A DNA stretch of 43,601 nt, from positions 1 to 43,601 of the forward strand of contig CALECT010000183.1 in assembly GCA_937949725.1 (NCBI GenBank), read 5' to 3'. A program made the translations under genes and the position numbers. The stretch's first letter is position 1, and every line of letters starts with the position of its first letter. This document shows positions 1 to 8,401 of this stretch, piece after piece. The stretch is from an uncultured Pseudanabaenaceae cyanobacterium. GTDB lineage: Bacteria; Cyanobacteriota; Cyanobacteriia; PCC-9006; JAAUQQ01. The notes beneath the pieces are model-generated. The model saw nothing but the letters and a program-made list of their open reading frames with translations. It was not told the DNA's origin and did no database searches.

Positions 1-59
1 GTGAATCGGGTGTCACTGAAGCGGATTGGGTATGAGCACTCGATACGGACGGGAGAAGA

Positions 60-221
60 CTAAGCTGCCTGGCTGGGCCAGCGCTCTGCGGGGTCGCCAC
101 CGATCCAGCGGGGCCATTCGCAGCAGGGACCAATGGGCTGATACTTGTCTTGCCAAGCGGCTTCGGCGTTGGCGGCGGCTAGGGTTTCGACGGGAACGGC
201 GGTCAGGGTAGTCGTTTTCAT
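60..221 (-). CDS. Small hypothetical protein (53 aa)
   Basis: A short open frame that starts MKTTTLTAVP and ends WPSQAA. It contains a CCEWPRW segment (two adjacent Cys at residues 33-34) and three further Trp outside it (residues 23 and 48 among them). It has no signal peptide or membrane segment. The codon choice (CCC, GCC, ACC) resembles neighbouring genes, and the frame has a clean ATG and stop, which favours a real gene over chance. I do not recognise a family. A longer frame on the same strand that starts at 240 is Arg/Pro-rich and looks like its out-of-frame shadow. The Cys-Cys/Trp pattern could suggest a metal- or pigment-associated small protein, but that is speculation. Confidence 0.45.
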   Translation of the reverse strand: MKTTTLTAVPVETLAAANAEAAWQDKYQPIGPCCEWPRWIGGDPAERWPSQAA

Positions 222-365
222 AGGGGTAGCGCCGATTCATCAGGCGCGATGACAGCAGGGGGATGCTCCTCTGTGTCTAAGATGCCCAAAATACTGGGAA
301 GTGACGAGGGTGGAATTGCGGCGATCGGGTGGGGGTAGCAGTACCTAGATGAACATCTGGAATAG

Positions 366-1310
366 CTACCGCCCTGCCACTTCCAATGTCCAATCCCGCA
401 CCAACGGATCCACCACCTCCGGTGCCTCATCCTGGGGGCAGTGCCCCAACCCCGGCAAACTCACAAACTGCTCCACCATGGGGTATTTCCCATAGGCGCG
501 CCCCTGTTCCACCGGCTCCCAAGGATCTTCCTCCCCCCACAACATCAACACCGGGCAACGCATCTGGGGCAGCAAATCCTCCGCCAGTGGCCCGTGGTCA
601 TACTGAATAAACTGCAAAAACACATCCACCGCCCCCGGTTCAAATGCCGGGCCTAACAGTAGTTCCAGCAACTCGTCCGTAATTGCTTCCTTTCGTCCAT
701 ATGCCTGACTTAACACCGTCCGCAACGTCTTCGGCGTTGCCAAGCGTGAAAAGAAGAATGGTCCAATCGGCGTATTCGCCAATAGTTTCATCATCAGCGG
801 CGCAGGCGCACTGCGATAGAACGGCAGCAAATGCTTTTTCCGTATATGCAACAACCGCAGCGAGCAATTCAGCATCACTACGCCCTGGCAAAGCAGTTCT
901 TGCTCAGCTTGAGTTTGTTCAGCAACCTCGTCTAACAAGCCATTTGCATAGGCCGCTGCTTGAAGCGCCACCACACAACCAATGGAATTGCCGACGAAAA
1001 AAGCTGGACCGCCTACAACTTCTCGGCAAAAATCAACGACGAGCTGGCCCCAAGTCTCAAAGGTGTATTGGACCTCTTCACCGGGCGTGGGCTTGGCCGA
1101 TCGCCCGTACCCTAATAAATCAATCGCAAAAGCTCGATGGGTTTGGCCAAAGTCCGGCAGATTCTTCCGCCAATGGTCACTCGACGCTCCAAAACCATGG
1201 ATCAGCACCAGCGCAGGTCCAGCATCCCCGCATTGCTGATAGCGAATGGAATGGCCCCGCCAGGTCCAAAATTCTGCCTTCGTTTCTGCTGCTACAGCCT
1301 GCACCATCAC
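366..1310 (-). CDS. Alpha/beta hydrolase-fold protein
   Basis: A 314-aa soluble alpha/beta hydrolase. The sequence shows the oxyanion-hole strand and turn LVLIHGFGAS (about 35-43), the DLLGYGRS loop (64-71), the nucleophile elbow GNSIG with Ser109, a late acidic residue in WGEEDPWEP (about 260), and a C-terminal catalytic His in GLGHCPQDE (about 292). The Ser-Asp-His triad is therefore complete. The length and the GNSIG elbow fit the broad group of cyanobacterial and plastid hydrolases related to pheophytinase and haloperoxidase-like enzymes. The substrate cannot be inferred. The gene starts ATGATG, lies 64 bp downstream of the DUF3593 gene on the same strand, and could be read with that pair. 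Confidence 0.85.
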   Translation of the reverse strand: MMVQAVAAETKAEFWTWRGHSIRYQQCGDAGPALVLIHGFGASSDHWRKNLPDFGQTHRAFAIDLLGYGRSAKPTPGEEVQYTFETWGQLVVDFCREVVGGPAFFVGNSIGCVVALQAAAYANGLLDEVAEQTQAEQELLCQGVVMLNCSLRLLHIRKKHLLPFYRSAPAPLMMKLLANTPIGPFFFSRLATPKTLRTVLSQAYGRKEAITDELLELLLGPAFEPGAVDVFLQFIQYDHGPLAEDLLPQMRCPVLMLWGEEDPWEPVEQGRAYGKYPMVEQFVSLPGLGHCPQDEAPEVVDPLVRDWTLEVAGR

Positions 1311-1374
1311 TCAAACGTTCCTAAAAAATCAGCCGTAACCGCGTGCTTATGAATTAGCCCCAATAGACTGAGCC

Positions 1375-1680
1375 CTAACTTTGCGTCTCGCTCGCCTTCG
1401 CCTTAGCCCGCTTCAACGCATTGCGAAAACCCAACACCACTAACACATTGGTCAGCGTCAAAAATGACTCCGCACTGCCATGGAGCCAATCCACATTGGC
1501 CAGCTCCTCACCGTAATGAACCTTGGCATAAATCCCCGCTGGAATTGTGATTGCTACAAATACCAGCAAGACATAAAAGCCAATCAGCGCCAGCTTTGGA
1601 ACCAGCTTTGACTTCGTCAAAAACCAAAGAAATCCCAAGTAGGGAAACAGGGAGATGGCAAACAGCGTTTCTTTATCCAT
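1375..1680 (-). CDS. DUF3593 family membrane protein
   Basis: A 101-aa protein with about three hydrophobic segments (residues 6-20, 29-48 and a weaker one near 70-86) and a basic, Lys/Arg/Ala-rich C-terminus. The pattern fits the cyanobacterial and plastid DUF3593 family, which is normally encoded next to DUF2499. That arrangement holds here: the DUF2499 gene lies immediately upstream on the same strand with an 18-nt gap, so the two probably share an mRNA. The family's function is not established. Restriction to oxygenic phototrophs suggests a thylakoid or envelope role. Confidence 0.8.
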   Translation of the reverse strand: MDKETLFAISLFPYLGFLWFLTKSKLVPKLALIGFYVLLVFVAITIPAGIYAKVHYGEELANVDWLHGSAESFLTLTNVLVVLGFRNALKRAKAKASETQS

Positions 1681-1698
1681 GGTGCTAAATCCCTACTC

Positions 1699-2007
1699 CT
1701 AAGCCTTTTTTCCAGCTAGGGACGATCGCCAAACCATCCAGCCCCCGCCCATCATCGTGAAATTCCCCAGCACCGTCGTTGCAGCCTGAAGCGTCACCAG
1801 CCAATTCAACGCCACCGAATTATCGAAAAAGTGCCAGGTGCAAGCGCACATGGCACTCACCAGAGACGGCAACATCCCCAAAGACAGCCAATACCAGGCT
1901 TCGTTACCCGTCACTTCGCCATAGCGCCAAATAATCCAAATGGCTGCCGTCCACTCCAGCACGCTCGATACGTGAATAATCCAAGTGGGAATCGAAAGGG
2001 CGTGCAT
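1699..2007 (-). CDS. DUF2499 (Ycf49-like) membrane protein
   Basis: A 102-aa membrane protein containing ALSIPTWIIHVSSVLEW near the N-terminus, then a WIIWRYGEVTG segment, the Cys/Trp-rich MLPSLVSAMCACTWHFFDN and a final helix ending in GGGWMVWRS. These are hallmarks I associate with the DUF2499/Ycf49 family of cyanobacteria and algal plastids. It is the first gene of the DUF2499-DUF3593 pair and is divergent from csaB, whose ATG is 150 bp away. Function is unknown. Conservation with plastids is established knowledge, and a photosynthetic-membrane role is inference. Confidence 0.85.
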   Translation of the reverse strand: MHALSIPTWIIHVSSVLEWTAAIWIIWRYGEVTGNEAWYWLSLGMLPSLVSAMCACTWHFFDNSVALNWLVTLQAATTVLGNFTMMGGGWMVWRSSLAGKKA

Positions 2008-2157
2008 CGCAATCCTTAACCTTTTCTTCGTAATCTCGGCTTGGGTAAAAAATACGACATGGTCTGGCCATTGCCGCGTCCATCACTCAACTTGAGCTGA
2101 GCCCCTGACGGTATTGTAGTGGGGTTGCCCAACCCAATCCACGTCATTAAGAGATCT

Positions 2158-3192
2158 ATGCGAGCAGTTCTGTGTGGTTACTACGGCAAGGGCAATAGCG
2201 GTGATGAGGCACTCCTTGCGACCCTCCTGCAAATGTTGCCTGAGAGCGTGACGCCGGTTGTTTTGAGTGGAGATCCTGAGCGGACCAAAAAGCAATATGG
2301 CGTTGAGGTGTGCGATCGCAACAATAGCCTTGCCATCCTTTCCACTTTCCAAACTGCCAACGCCTTTATCTTCGGCGGTGGCAGTTTGATTCAAGACAGT
2401 ACTAGCGCCCTAAGCCCCATCTACTATGCGGGCCTGATGGGCTTGGCCCAACAAATGGGTCTCACGACGATCGCCTGGTCCCAGGGAATTGGCCCCCTCA
2501 AGCGCCCCTTCACCCGCTGGATGGCTCGCCAAACCTTCGCAGGCTGTAGTGATGTCAGCGTGCGAGATGGTGGCTCTGCCCAACAGCTCAAAGATTGGAA
2601 CGTCGATTGCCTGCTGGCTCCCGATCCAGTTTGGGCCTTGGATGCCATTCCCTATGAGCCCTTAGAACTGCCTGGGCCTCGCATCGCCGTTTGCCTGCGC
2701 CCCCACCCCAGCCTCACCCCGGAACGACTGAGTCGCATTGGTGATGCCTTAGTGAGTCTTCAGGAGAGTAGTGGAGCTTCAATATTGCTGCTGCCCTTCC
2801 AGCCTGTGCAGGACCGGGCGATCGCCCAGCAGCTCAAAGCGCAACTGACCGGCCCCTGTCAAATCATCGAAGTCGAAGATCCCCGTTATCTCAAGGGCAT
2901 TTTCCAACAAGTTGATATGACCATCTCCATGCGCCTCCATGGCCTGATCATGGCTGCTGCCGAGGGCAACCGTTGCTACGCCCTCAGCTATGACCCCAAG
3001 GTCAATCGCCTTATGGAAGAAACCGGCATTCCTGGCTGGGACCTAGCCGCACTCCCGGACTCCTTTGCAGAGATTGCTCAGGTCTGGCAGGAGCAGTTTG
3101 ATGAAGGTAAGGCGCTGAGTCAGCAGCAGATTCAGTCCTTGCGCGATCGCGCCCTCATGCATCGAGATTTGCTTCACCAAACGCTGTCTTAG
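2158..3192 (+). CDS. csaB: Polysaccharide pyruvyl transferase CsaB
   Basis: A 344-aa protein of the CsaB family, which transfers a pyruvyl ketal from phosphoenolpyruvate to a cell-wall polysaccharide. In Gram-positives this anchors SLH-domain proteins. Diagnostic features are the N-terminal strand MRAVLCGYYGKGNSGDEAL, the FGGGSLIQD motif, IAWSQGIGPL, and a C-terminal half with MTISMRLHGLIMAA and CYALSYDPKV typical of the GT-B-like fold. The frame extends upstream to a GTG at 2119, but the ATG at 2158 places the conserved first beta strand exactly at the N-terminus, as in homologues. A pyruvylated wall polymer for SLH outer-membrane proteins is plausible in a cyanobacterium. Confidence 0.88.
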   Translation: MRAVLCGYYGKGNSGDEALLATLLQMLPESVTPVVLSGDPERTKKQYGVEVCDRNNSLAILSTFQTANAFIFGGGSLIQDSTSALSPIYYAGLMGLAQQMGLTTIAWSQGIGPLKRPFTRWMARQTFAGCSDVSVRDGGSAQQLKDWNVDCLLAPDPVWALDAIPYEPLELPGPRIAVCLRPHPSLTPERLSRIGDALVSLQESSGASILLLPFQPVQDRAIAQQLKAQLTGPCQIIEVEDPRYLKGIFQQVDMTISMRLHGLIMAAAEGNRCYALSYDPKVNRLMEETGIPGWDLAALPDSFAEIAQVWQEQFDEGKALSQQQIQSLRDRALMHRDLLHQTLS

Positions 3193-3958
3193 GGAATTCC
3201 GTAAAAAGGTGCTGGAGGTCACTTCCTTTTGAGCTGCGATGGGTTTGCTCAGCAACAGAGTTAGAAGCTGAGCCCGTCACTTGATTTGATCAGGTTTCAA
3301 AACTACCCATCACGGCCTTACAAATAGCCATTATTTGTGGGTTCTTGAGTAGTTCTTTTGTTCTTGCTTGTTCGATTTTAATTCATGCAGCAGTCGAGTC
3401 TTTGACAACCTGTGTATATGCCTTCTGTCCTGCGAGGTTTGTTACCCCCTCGAAGGACGTAAAGATTTGATGCTACAACCGTTCCAGTTCGCCGAGCTTG
3501 CGGCAAATTATATCGATGTTGCCCCAGAGACAACTCTGTCTCTGCCAGATGAATTGCGTATCTTCGCGCACAAAATCTGGCATGGGTTTGGCGGTTTAAT
3601 ACGGAGAAGAACGGTTTACAAAATTTGAGCTTCCTGCAAGCATGGTTCGAGTCAGTAATTCAACGGTCGTTTCCTCAAAGACGCATCCTTCATTTGGCTG
3701 GTTTCTACTTAGCAGAGCCAAGAATGAAATTTAGGTGGAATTACGGCTCAACATTGTACTGCTCCTGCGATTAGCTAGTAGTTGTCTGAACATCTCGTTC
3801 TGAGTTGGTTCAACACCTCTGACAGGAGAAGGCGGTTCAAATAGCCTCCCTAAAGCTGTTCTACAGCTTTTTAAACCACTCTCTAAAGCGTTGTCGATGG
3901 GGTTTCCCTAGACAACTCGGTCGAATCGGTTTCACATATTTGACGTGGGTGAGCAGCA
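3193..3958. other. 766-bp region without a convincing gene
   Basis: Between csaB and the coiled-coil protein gene. An open frame at 3368-3628 (+) has no recognisable family and an unlikely composition. A perfect 8-bp hairpin, cagagaca / tgtctctg with a 4-nt loop, lies at 3525-3544, and another lies near 3852-3870. The stretch probably holds the promoter and a long leader of the downstream gene, or decayed sequence. I see no tRNA or repeat array in it. Confidence 0.5.
3852..3872 (+). repeat. 8-bp hairpin, AT-rich, upstream of coiled-coil gene
   Basis: Arms aaagctgt (3852-3859) and acagcttt (3863-3870) pair perfectly around a 3-nt loop and are followed by TT. The stem is half A/T and the T run is short, so this is at best a weak terminator or a leader hairpin about 90 bp upstream of the next start codon. 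Confidence 0.4.
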
Positions 3959-5581
3959 ATGAGCGATAAAGCGACATTCCAAGATAGTTCAAAGGGCAAC
4001 TCTGATAATGGAGCAGATGCTTCGGATGTTGCTTTGTCCTCTACTGGCATGGTCAGTACCGGTGAAACGCCCACGCTTGCTTCGGCTTCATTGGTGGTTT
4101 ATGGTCCAGCCCCAAAGCCCGTGACTCAACCGGTCATTTTCGACCAGATTTATCAGTCTTCTGTTGCAGCATCTGCTGCTGTCTCATCTACGTCTGGTTC
4201 GCCGTCCTTTAATCTCTCTGCCCAGAGCAGGGCTTCTACTCCAGTGAATACTGTGTCATTTCAGTCAGGAAATCACGGGGAGCAGCCCTTACCTAAGCCC
4301 ACTACAGATAGTTCAGTGACAGAGTCATTCCAGAGTGATGAAGCGGTAACGGACGAGACAACGACGATTTTGATTGATTCCCATTGTGATAGCCCGAGTC
4401 TGGATGACCTTACGGAGATGGACATCTCTGAGGCTAGCCGTGAAGAGCTTATGGTCTATCACAGCGAGCTCATGGGCTGGATTCGAGAGCTTGAGTCTGC
4501 ATTACAAGATTGCCAGTCTGATTTCAAGGCCCATCTGCAACAGTACGGTCAACAGGAACATCTGCTGGAGCAACGCACCCAAGAGCTATTGGCTCTTAAA
4601 GAACGTCATGGGACGCTGAACCAAGAGGTTGATATCCAGCAGAAAGCTCACCAGCGGCAAACCATTCTTGTGGAAACCCTGCAAGAGCAGTTGGATAGTA
4701 GCCAAGAGCGTGTGGCTCAAATGGAGCGAGACTTCAGCCAAGTTCAGCGCCGCTGTTCTGACCAGGCTCAGCAGTTGCTCCAGGCTGAGGGGTTATGTCG
4801 CGACCTCAAGAGTCGTCTGAGTCGTCAGCAGCGCCACACGATGCAGTTCAAGGCGGCTTTGGAAAAGAGTCTGGCTGTCTCTGTGAATGACAGCGACTAC
4901 GACCTAGGCGATGTTGATATGGAGTCCATGGATAGCTCAGGTGAGCTTTTCCCTCGACCGAAGCCTGTTCAACCCTGGTCTAATCAGCTAGATGAAGCCG
5001 CTTTGAGTCAAGCACTAAATGGTTTGGACCAGGAGCAGGCAGGGGAGTTGGAACAACCAGGTGTGACCAAGGGCCTTAATTTGCAGCTTGCCTTTGAGAA
5101 TCCAGAGGCGGCTGACCTCAAAGCGGCTCAAACCAAAGCAGCCTCCAAGGCGCAGATGGCCTACGGGACTGCGGCGATGGGCTTAGCAGCCTCTCAAGCG
5201 CTTGCTTCCGGTGAATCTGCTGAGCAAGTGTTTGACCCTGAGCAGGCAGCGGACTTGGAAGCAACACTCAAGCAGGAAAGTGAGTCTATTCTCCAAGGCG
5301 AATTATTGGGGAGTCCTTCTATAGGTCTTACGGAGGATAGCGACAATGCTCGCCAGACTCCTTTGGTGAACAATCACACTGTTGCCTTTGTGCCGCCGAT
5401 TACACCGGTTCTGCCGGAAGAGGTTGCGGAGCAATCCGGAGCTGTCCATGGAGCTGAATCTTTGAAAGAGGAAGTCGCTGTTGTTCAGGCTGGGGGCGAT
5501 GACTCTGATACCGCTGTGACAACAGAGAATAAGCGAATGACCTTGGCTGGGATCAGCTTGCCTAGTTTCCCGAAATTCTAA
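3959..5581 (+). CDS. Coiled-coil protein of unknown function (540 aa)
   Basis: The N-terminal 160 residues are low-complexity and Ser/Thr-rich. A central part at about residues 160-305 is a long Gln/Glu/Arg-rich heptad region beginning near EELMVYHSELMGWIRELE and ending QQRHTMQFKAALEKSL. The C-terminal part is acidic, Ala/Gln-rich and disordered-looking, and ends in a short hydrophobic patch (GISLPSFPKF). There is no signal peptide or transmembrane helix. I recall similar central segments in other cyanobacterial hypothetical proteins but cannot name a family. It precedes dacB and is separated from it by a terminator-like hairpin. A cytoplasmic scaffold or cytoskeletal role is possible but unsupported. 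The start has only a weak upstream purine run. Confidence 0.75.
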   Translation: MSDKATFQDSSKGNSDNGADASDVALSSTGMVSTGETPTLASASLVVYGPAPKPVTQPVIFDQIYQSSVAASAAVSSTSGSPSFNLSAQSRASTPVNTVSFQSGNHGEQPLPKPTTDSSVTESFQSDEAVTDETTTILIDSHCDSPSLDDLTEMDISEASREELMVYHSELMGWIRELESALQDCQSDFKAHLQQYGQQEHLLEQRTQELLALKERHGTLNQEVDIQQKAHQRQTILVETLQEQLDSSQERVAQMERDFSQVQRRCSDQAQQLLQAEGLCRDLKSRLSRQQRHTMQFKAALEKSLAVSVNDSDYDLGDVDMESMDSSGELFPRPKPVQPWSNQLDEAALSQALNGLDQEQAGELEQPGVTKGLNLQLAFENPEAADLKAAQTKAASKAQMAYGTAAMGLAASQALASGESAEQVFDPEQAADLEATLKQESESILQGELLGSPSIGLTEDSDNARQTPLVNNHTVAFVPPITPVLPEEVAEQSGAVHGAESLKEEVAVVQAGGDDSDTAVTTENKRMTLAGISLPSFPKF

Positions 5582-5634
5582 GTCATTTGGCTGGATGCTG
5601 GATTAGACCTTCGTCCTATATCCTTTGATTACCC

Positions 5635-5665
5635 AAGGCTCTGCTAATATTTGCGGAGCCTTGTT
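5635..5665 (+). terminator. Probable intrinsic terminator
   Basis: Ten-bp stem aaggctctgc / gcggagcctt (one T-G wobble) at 5635-5644 and 5653-5662, with an 8-nt AT-rich loop, followed by gttacgttt. It lies 54 bp past the stop of the coiled-coil protein gene, so it would separate that gene from dacB. Confidence 0.65.
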
Positions 5666-5741
5666 ACGTTTAAAAAGCATTGGCCAGGGCCCTGCGATCG
5701 CAGTTCCTGCCCGTTAGCTCTGCCCTACCTCGCTTGTTCTC

Positions 5742-7265
5742 ATGGCAAACCAACCCCCCAGGCCACCGGGCCGCTCTCCCCAAGGTCCTAGGCCTGCTGC
5801 ACCCCGGGCAAATCGAAATCCGGCGCGTCAAGCCGTTCCGCCTAGGCCAGTGGGTCGCCAGCCAGGGACTGGACAGAGGCCTTCTGGCCCTTTGCCGACC
5901 CCCCAGCTCCGGGATCACAATCCCCGTCCCAATGGCAGATTCCTGTATTTGATTGGGGCAATTCTGTTGGGGGTGTTGGGGCTCAAATTTCTACTTCAGC
6001 GCCTGCCCAGTAGCAGTGAAGGAAGTGGATCTTCCAATACTGGGGGATCGCTAATTCCTCAAATCTTGACGCCCAAGGCCCCTGAACCGCCTCCTTTTCA
6101 GCCCTTGGCAGTGGATGAGTCCAACCTGGATCCTGCTGTGCAGGCTGTGGTAGATAGCTATGTGAATCGTTTGGGTGGCGTGGGTTTTGATCAGGCTCAG
6201 CAGGGAGTTTGGGTACAGCGGGGCGATCGCCTCTTGGCCCAGCATGAAGGTAAAACCCGTCTGCCTGCTGCTTCTCTGACGAAGCTGGCAACGACGCTCC
6301 TCTCCGTAGATCGCTGGGAGCCAGGCTATAAATTCATTACTCGCATTGGGGTCAATGGTCCTGTGGAAGCAGGGGTGGTCAAGGGAGACTTGATTGTTGT
6401 AGGCGGTGGTGATCCCTTGTTTGTTTGGGAATCTGCCATTGCCATTGGCAACAGCCTCAATCAGCTGGGCATCACCAAGGTGGAAGGCAATTTGATTGTG
6501 GGGGGCGTGTTTGTGATGAACTTTGAGCGCGATCGCCCCTACGCTGGCAACCTGTTCCGCGAGGGCATGGATTCTGCCAATTGGTCCTGGCCCCCTGCCG
6601 AGCAGTTCAAAATGTTCCCCGAAGGCACGCCCCAGCCCCAAGTCACCATCGCTGGGCAAACCCTCGTGGTTGAATCTGTTGATCCAGCCAGCGTTGAAAT
6701 CTTGGCTGAGCATCATTCCCTGCCCATGCAGGAGCTGCTCAAGCGCATGAATATGTACAGCAACAACATCATGGCGGAGCTGTTGGCAGATCTTCTCGGA
6801 GGCGCTCCTGCTTTAGTCGAAAAGACAGTTGCTCTCACAGGCGTAGCAGCTGATGAAGTTCAATTCATCAATGGTTCAGGCTTGGGTCGCGAAAACCAGC
6901 TTTCTCCTCGAACATCTTGTCGAATGTTGGATGTGATTGGTCAAAAGCTGGAGCCCCACGGCCTTGGTCTCAAAGACGTCCTGCCCATCGTGCCGGAGGA
7001 CAAGGGCACCTTGGAAGACCGGCGTTTGCCCAATGGCCTCATTGGCAAAACGGGCACGCTCTCTGATGTGAGTAACTTGGCCGGAATGCTACCCGTGGCA
7101 GGGCTACCTGTGATGTACCTGGATGAGCCCCAAGCGGTCTGCTTTGCAGTTCAGAATCGAGGTACGGATTTGAATTATTTTTACGATCAGCAGGAAGTGG
7201 TCATTGGGGAGCTCAAGGGCGTGACAGAAGGCCAGGGTCCCAGTGCCGCTTTAGTCACACCATGA
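5742..7265 (+). CDS. dacB: D-alanyl-D-alanine carboxypeptidase/endopeptidase, PBP4 type
   Basis: A 507-aa penicillin-binding protein of peptidase family S13. All three active-site motifs are visible: SxxK as S178-L-T-K181 (AASLTKL), SxN as S340-N-N342 (MYSNNIMAE), and KTG at 436-438 (IGKTGTL). The first 65 residues are Pro/Arg-rich and cytoplasmic, followed by one transmembrane helix (about 67-84). The enzyme is therefore a signal-anchored periplasmic protein rather than a cleaved secreted one. It trims or cross-cleaves peptidoglycan stem peptides. The ATG at 5742 is used because the proline-rich tract starts there; no clear ribosome-binding site is visible. The downstream metalloenzyme gene begins 13 nt after the stop, indicating co-transcription. 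Confidence 0.92.
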   Translation: MANQPPRPPGRSPQGPRPAAPRANRNPARQAVPPRPVGRQPGTGQRPSGPLPTPQLRDHNPRPNGRFLYLIGAILLGVLGLKFLLQRLPSSSEGSGSSNTGGSLIPQILTPKAPEPPPFQPLAVDESNLDPAVQAVVDSYVNRLGGVGFDQAQQGVWVQRGDRLLAQHEGKTRLPAASLTKLATTLLSVDRWEPGYKFITRIGVNGPVEAGVVKGDLIVVGGGDPLFVWESAIAIGNSLNQLGITKVEGNLIVGGVFVMNFERDRPYAGNLFREGMDSANWSWPPAEQFKMFPEGTPQPQVTIAGQTLVVESVDPASVEILAEHHSLPMQELLKRMNMYSNNIMAELLADLLGGAPALVEKTVALTGVAADEVQFINGSGLGRENQLSPRTSCRMLDVIGQKLEPHGLGLKDVLPIVPEDKGTLEDRRLPNGLIGKTGTLSDVSNLAGMLPVAGLPVMYLDEPQAVCFAVQNRGTDLNYFYDQQEVVIGELKGVTEGQGPSAALVTP

Positions 7266-7278
7266 GTCGACTCGGCGG

Positions 7279-8193
7279 ATGACAGCACCGCAATTCCTGC
7301 TGATTTTTGTCGATGGTCTGGGCTTGGGAGCTGCTGGGGGTGAGAACCCGTTGGCGGATGCCCAAACCATGCCCTACTTGACTGAGCTATTGGGTGCGCC
7401 GCTTCTAGCGGGACTGACGGTTTCTAAGCCTGAGCTGCTGTTTAAGCCCATTGATGCTTGCTTGGGAGTCACCGGCCTTCCCCAAAGCGCCACGGGGCAA
7501 ACGACGCTTTATACCGGCCACAATGCAGCGCAATTTCGCGGACAGCATCAGTCTGCCTTTGCCAATGGCAGCTTGAGGCAGCTGATTGAGCCCTATGGGA
7601 TCTTTCGTCAGGTGATGGATTTGGGATTAACGGCGACCCAGGCCAATGCCTATATGCCGGGGTATTTTGAGGCGATCGCGAATCGCCGTCGCCGCTATGC
7701 CGTGGGAGCTTTACTCAATCTGACTGCTCCAATTCCATTCCGCACCATCGAGGATTATCGCCAGGGAAAAGCAGTGTACTGGGACATTACTGGCGATATC
7801 GTTGAACGCTATTACGATGCTCCTGCTATTTCAGCTGAGGTCGCGGGTAAACGGCTGATTCAGCTGGCCCAATCCCACAGTTTTACTCTGTTTGAGACTT
7901 TCTTGCCTGATTACGCTGGGCACCACCAGAGCCGAGAAGAGGCGCTCGCAGCTCTCCAGCGCATTGATGCTCTCCTATCCACTCTGGTTCAAGCAAGGCC
8001 TGAAAACTTGACGCTGATTCTCTCCAGCGACCACGGCAACGTGGAAGATTTATCCACCTCTCACCACACCCTGAATTCTGTGCCTCTGTTAGCCATCGGT
8101 CCTGCCATCTCACTGTTTGCTGGGGTCACCGACCTGACCGGAGTGACGCCTGCTATCCTTAGCAGTTTTGACGAAAAAATTGATACAGTCTAG
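7279..8193 (+). CDS. Alkaline-phosphatase-superfamily metalloenzyme, phosphoglycerate-mutase-like
   Basis: A 304-aa protein with the metal-site motifs of the iPGM/phosphopentomutase/alkaline-phosphatase superfamily: FVDGLGLG near residue 10, SATGQTTLYTG near 74 where the nucleophile is expected, DYAGHH near 212, SSDHGNVED near 251 and a final HH in STSHHTLNSVP. It lacks the roughly 200-residue phosphotransferase insertion of true cofactor-independent phosphoglycerate mutase (usual length about 510 aa), so glycolytic mutase activity is unlikely. Hydrolysis or transfer of a phosphate- or phosphonate-containing metabolite is more plausible. It starts 13 nt downstream of dacB and is probably in the same operon, which hints at an envelope or precursor-recycling role. 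Confidence 0.82.
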   Translation: MTAPQFLLIFVDGLGLGAAGGENPLADAQTMPYLTELLGAPLLAGLTVSKPELLFKPIDACLGVTGLPQSATGQTTLYTGHNAAQFRGQHQSAFANGSLRQLIEPYGIFRQVMDLGLTATQANAYMPGYFEAIANRRRRYAVGALLNLTAPIPFRTIEDYRQGKAVYWDITGDIVERYYDAPAISAEVAGKRLIQLAQSHSFTLFETFLPDYAGHHQSREEALAALQRIDALLSTLVQARPENLTLILSSDHGNVEDLSTSHHTLNSVPLLAIGPAISLFAGVTDLTGVTPAILSSFDEKIDTV

Positions 8194-8401
8194 TCTCCGT
8201 AAGAAATCTAGGCTTTCCAACCTCGTTTAGAGAGAGGCTTTCCAGGTAAAACACCCGGAAACCGTTTGAGAGCGGTAGGATTAAGCCCAATGAAGCCCTC
8301 GGTTGTCAGACCGTCTAAAGATTGCTCTACGTAGAGCAATTGCTTCAAACCGACCTGTTTGTTCGCCCCGATTTGACCGACGTTTCATCAACGCCGCTAG
8401 C

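Noticed and set aside
3368..3628. 86-codon plus-strand frame in the gap after csaB
   Set aside because: No recognised family, odd composition at the N-terminus and a hairpin inside the frame; an internal ATG at 3470 would leave only 52 residues. Not convincing as a gene.
5983..6716. Long minus-strand frames within dacB (up to 221 codons)
   Set aside because: Antisense shadows of a gene with complete SxxK, SxN and KTG motifs.
8303..8401. TTG-initiated N-terminal extension of the DUF3352 protein
   Set aside because: Arg-rich residues with no similarity to the typical acidic leader; the ATG at 8402 is the better start.
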